A stretch of 64,000 bases of DNA from Bacillota bacterium (GTDB lineage: Bacteria; Bacillota; Clostridia; Lachnospirales; Bianqueaceae): positions 1 to 64,000 of the forward strand of contig JAFRUE010000005.1 of the NCBI GenBank assembly GCA_017441925.1, read 5' to 3'. Shown piece by piece: positions 61,184-64,000 of this stretch (positions are counted from its first letter, which is position 1; each line of letters begins with the position of its first letter). Below the pieces are notes generated by a model that worked only from the letters and a program-made list of their open reading frames with translations, was not told where the DNA came from and searched no databases. Made by a program: the position numbers and the translations under genes.

Positions 61184-62457
61184 GCCGCTTCATCCTCCGC
61201 GATCCCCAATTCATCGAGGACCGCTCCATATGCCGCATCCAGCTGCGGATCGACGCCGTCTGCCGGATCCTCCGGCGCTTCGACAACGATATCGGGCGTA
61301 ATTCCAACGCCCTGGATCTCTTCTCCGCCGGGTGTGAAATACTTGGCCGTCGTCATTTTGAAGGCTGATCCGTCCCCGAGCCACCAGGTCGTCTGCACGA
61401 TTCCCTTACCGAATGACTGCGTTCCCACAATGGTCGCTATCCCGCGGTCCTTAAGCGCCCCGGCAAGCAGCTCAGAAGCGCTGGCTGAATCACCGTTGAT
61501 CAGTACCGCCATCGGAATGCCCGGCAGTCCTTCCCCCTTGGATGTGAAATCTTCCCGCTCGCCTGTCTTCTCAAGCGTGTAGGCGATCAGGCCCGCAGGC
61601 ATCAGTTTATCCGCGATATGAACGACGGTATCAAGCTCTCCGCCCGGATTATTCCGCAGATCGATGATCAGGCCGGCAAAATCCTCCGACGCCTGGATCT
61701 CCTCGAGCGCGGCGTCAAACTGTTCGATCGTGATCACATGGAAATTGGTGATCTGCAGGTAAGCGATCCCATTATCCAGCCATTTCCAGACGATCGTCTT
61801 CTGATTGACGATCCGGAGCGTCATCGTGGCTTCATACGTCTCTCCGGTCGAAGGCCGCAGCAGCGTCAGTGTCCGCACATCTCCGACCTCTCCGCGCAGC
61901 AGGGACATATATTCGTCCTGCTTCATCCCCGTGATATCCGTCCCATCAGAAGCAATGATGATGTCTCCCGGCAGGATCCCGGCTTCGCTCGCCGGACTGT
62001 CTTCATAGACGCTCACGATCTCCCGCTCCGGTGTTACGGAAATGCCCATGCCGCCGAACGACCCTTTGGACGTCTTTTTGATCTCTTCGAATTCCTCCGC
62101 CGTATAATAAGCGGCGTATTTGTCGGAAAGAGTGCCCATGATCCCGCGGTAAATTCCCTCGATCAGTTTTTCTTTCGGGATATCCTCGAGGATATAATAC
62201 TTGTCGATATAGCTGATCAGCTGGTTTTCTTTCGTTAGGATTGCTTCCGCTTCGTCCTGATCCAGTCCGCCGTCCACATAAGCTCCGGGAACAAGGATCG
62301 GTTTATTGACGTACCAGAAGATGCCGCCGGCTACAGCGATCAGCAGAAAAGCGGTGATGAAACCCGCCCAGAAACCCGGCATGGACTGTCTTCCGCCCCG
62401 TTCTGTGAAGACGTGTCTGTTATCCGATCTCTCTTCAAAAAAGCCTCTGTCATCCAT
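61180..62457 (-). CDS. S41 family C-terminal processing peptidase
   Basis: 425 residues. One N-terminal span (FWAGFITAFLLIAVAGGIFW), PDZ domain near 150-230 (VYEDSPASEAGILPGDIIIA), and the Ser/Lys dyad in NGDSASASELLAGALKDRG and GTQSFGKGIVQ. CtpA/CtpB type, working outside the membrane. In Firmicutes it often follows the ftsEX/M23 genes, as here. Confidence 0.94.
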   Translation of the reverse strand: MDDRGFFEERSDNRHVFTERGGRQSMPGFWAGFITAFLLIAVAGGIFWYVNKPILVPGAYVDGGLDQDEAEAILTKENQLISYIDKYYILEDIPKEKLIEGIYRGIMGTLSDKYAAYYTAEEFEEIKKTSKGSFGGMGISVTPEREIVSVYEDSPASEAGILPGDIIIASDGTDITGMKQDEYMSLLRGEVGDVRTLTLLRPSTGETYEATMTLRIVNQKTIVWKWLDNGIAYLQITNFHVITIEQFDAALEEIQASEDFAGLIIDLRNNPGGELDTVVHIADKLMPAGLIAYTLEKTGEREDFTSKGEGLPGIPMAVLINGDSASASELLAGALKDRGIATIVGTQSFGKGIVQTTWWLGDGSAFKMTTAKYFTPGGEEIQGVGITPDIVVEAPEDPADGVDPQLDAAYGAVLDELGIAEDEAA

Positions 62458-62462
62458 AGTTA

Positions 62463-63917
62463 TCAGAAGAACAACATCGGGTCGACCGTTGCGCCGTTAA
62501 CGCGTACTTCAAAATGGCAATGCGGGCCGGTCGCTTCACCGGTCTCTCCAACGAGAGCGATGACCTCTCCGCGGGAGACCTGCTGTCCTGCGTAAACAAG
62601 CAGCTGACTGCAATGTGCATACATTGTAACGTATCCCGACGGATGGCTGATCATAACATAATATCCATAGCTCCAGTGATACATGGCAGCAATAACGGTC
62701 CCGCTGTCGGCAGCTACAATATTGGATCCGTAATTCGCCGCGATATCCGTCCCTGCGTGCAGTCTGTAGGTGCCCTCGATCGGGTGCACGCGGTAACCGT
62801 ACGGAGACGAAATATAATAGCTTGAAGGCACCGGCCAGGTGAAGACGCCTGAAGAACCGGAGCTTCCCGATCCTGAACCCGAATCATCGGGCTCGTCCTC
62901 TTCCTCGGTATAAGTCTCCTCTTCCTGCGGTTCTTCCTCTTCTTCCTCTGCCTGCCGTTCCTCTTCGGCACGTCTGGATTCTTCTTCCGCTCTGCGGCTT
63001 TCTTCAGCCTGGCGCTCCTCTTCAGCCTGACGCTCCTCTTCAGCGCGTCTTGACGATTCTTCCGCAGCAAGCCGCTCCGCCTCGCGGGCAGCCGCAAGCC
63101 TTGCTTCCGCTGTACTGATCTGCTGTTCCTTCTCCGCTATCTGCGCAGAGAGCCAATTGGACTGTTCATACAGATAGTACAGATAATTCTGATAACTGGT
63201 CTGGTCGCTCTGCAGTTGTGCGTAGAAATCCTGCTTATTCTGCATGGCCTCCACCAGAGCTTCGCGTTCTTTCTCCAGCTTCTGATGGTTCATGTCCAGT
63301 TCCAGCTGCGTCTGCGTCTGCCGGCTCTCGATCTCCTGGATCGTCTCTCGGTCGTTCTTCAGATCGTTCTGGATCTTCTCGTCATAAGCAGCCATTTCGT
63401 TGATATACTCGATCCGGCTGAAGAAATCGGAAATGCTCTTGGAGCCGAGCAGAAGCTCCAGATAGTTCACATCTCCGTACTCATACATGATCTGCAGGCG
63501 GGCTTTCAGCTCATTGTAATGTCCTGTCTCGATCTCCTTGGCTGTCGCAAGCTCCGCCTCGGTCTGCTCCAGCATGGCTTCATTGTCTGCTATCGCAGCC
63601 TCAAGATTCTGGATATTGATCTCACAGACATTGATCTGATTATCCAGCTCCGCCATCTGTGCTTCCAGCTCAGCCATATCGCTGGTTATCTGCGCAAGCT
63701 GTGCGGACGTGTAATTCTGTTCCCAGGCTACCCAGTAAGCCTGATCCTCCAGCGCGTCCTTCTCGTCCTCGAGCTCCTCGAGTCCTTCCTCGATCTCGTC
63801 CGCATCCTCATCCGCATACACGGCAGGCATCCCGGAGAATCCGAGAATAAAGGCAAGCGTCAGCGCAAAGATCCTGACAAGCGTGGAAAAACGGGTATAT
63901 TTGCGTTTCTTAGGCAT
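62463..63917 (-). CDS. Coiled-coil M23 peptidase, EnvC/PcsB-like
   Basis: 484 residues. Signal peptide ending near VYADED; long coiled coil (residues 35-280); a run of RRAEEERQAEE repeats (285-330) as flexible linker; acidic and Ser/Gly-rich stretch; then the M23 metalloprotease domain with YRLHAGTDIAAN and HCHFEVRVNG, which hold the zinc ligands. Splits peptidoglycan cross-links, most likely activated by FtsEX, whose ftsX end lies just upstream. The AEEERQ repeats form an in-frame tandem array that is prone to length change. Confidence 0.93.
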   Translation of the reverse strand: MPKKRKYTRFSTLVRIFALTLAFILGFSGMPAVYADEDADEIEEGLEELEDEKDALEDQAYWVAWEQNYTSAQLAQITSDMAELEAQMAELDNQINVCEINIQNLEAAIADNEAMLEQTEAELATAKEIETGHYNELKARLQIMYEYGDVNYLELLLGSKSISDFFSRIEYINEMAAYDEKIQNDLKNDRETIQEIESRQTQTQLELDMNHQKLEKEREALVEAMQNKQDFYAQLQSDQTSYQNYLYYLYEQSNWLSAQIAEKEQQISTAEARLAAAREAERLAAEESSRRAEEERQAEEERQAEESRRAEEESRRAEEERQAEEEEEEPQEEETYTEEEDEPDDSGSGSGSSGSSGVFTWPVPSSYYISSPYGYRVHPIEGTYRLHAGTDIAANYGSNIVAADSGTVIAAMYHWSYGYYVMISHPSGYVTMYAHCSQLLVYAGQQVSRGEVIALVGETGEATGPHCHFEVRVNGATVDPMLFF

Positions 63918-63929
63918 CTTTATCTCTCC

Positions 63930-64000
63930 TCAGACTTTCAGATATTTACGCAGGGAGAACAGACTTCCCAGAATACCGACAGCGATGCCGACCACCAGGA
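63930..64000 (-). CDS. ftsX: FtsX-type cell-division permease, C-terminal end
   Basis: Only 22 residues lie in the window: LVVGIAVGILGSLFSLRKYL then a stop. A final membrane span followed by S-x-R-K-Y-L-K is the usual end of FtsX. The gene order ftsX, coiled-coil M23 peptidase, S41 peptidase supports the call. Confidence 0.7.
   Translation of the reverse strand, partial: LVVGIAVGILGSLFSLRKYLKV

Noticed and set aside
1-64000. CRISPR array
   Set aside because: No regular series of 25-40 bp direct repeats with spacers, and no cas genes. The short motif arrays at 35.4 and 43.4 kb are irregular and in mixed orientation.

Overview
The window reads as a chromosomal segment of a low-to-mid GC Gram-positive anaerobe of class Clostridia, most likely Lachnospiraceae or a close relative. 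Pointers are AGGAGG ribosome sites, sporulation-free Firmicutes-type gene sets (murT/gatD-like pair, ftsX/M23/S41 cluster, pheST, valS-folC), TTGACA-N17-TATAAT promoters and several small proteins of families common in that group. This assignment is inference; no 16S or ribosomal gene is present.

Region 1 (1-20,450) is a stack of integrated elements at a tRNA-Ser(GCU) gene (20430-20516, minus). A 22-bp copy of the tRNA 3' end lies at 20427-20448 and again at 5302-5323, each just downstream of a tyrosine integrase. The tRNA-proximal element (about 5.3-20.4 kb) therefore sits beside a second, related element that runs off the left edge. Both carry a MobC-like protein, GGTTGACA iterons and a shared 190-bp block, but no relaxase is visible. 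Only the left element keeps a VirE-type replication/helicase protein.

The cargo of the right element (6.6-17.3 kb, AT-rich, all on the minus strand) includes a NUDIX hydrolase, an unknown protein, and three operons. These appear to form one regulon governed by a BlaI-type repressor and a BlaR1-type M56 protease sensor. The three promoters share spacing and a 13-bp dyad between the -35 and -10 boxes. The BlaR1-like protein has, instead of a penicillin-binding domain, a C-terminal domain that is repeated in two separate lipoproteins of the same cluster. The presumed targets are a large secreted protein with a DNRLRE region and a caspase/gingipain-like His/Cys pair, a lipoprotein with an internal duplication, and two further exported proteins. 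This is my best candidate for an undescribed system.

Region 2 (20.6-35.3 kb) is chromosomal: a GH78 rhamnosidase, patatin phospholipase, GT4 glycosyltransferase, a GH106-like hydrolase overlapping a MocR regulator (whose PLP lysine is replaced by Gln), an oxidoreductase, the MurT/GatD-like pair (GatD lacking its Cys and His) and a YitT protein. Region 3 (35.7-43.3 kb) holds a phosphoesterase/FMN enzyme/pncB/MATE group, dapA-dapB, and a membrane-tethered barnase with its barstar. Region 4 (43.7-55.8 kb) is one long minus-strand gene string: pheS-pheT-htrA-valS-folC-small-TPR-dapA-like-pdxA. Region 5 (55.9-64 kb) has a two-HTH regulator, an E2-like protein coupled to an acyl-CoA ligase, nth, and the ctp/M23/ftsX envelope cluster. 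Two intergenic regions (35.3-35.6 kb, 43.3-43.6 kb) carry short motifs repeated in both orientations and are unexplained.
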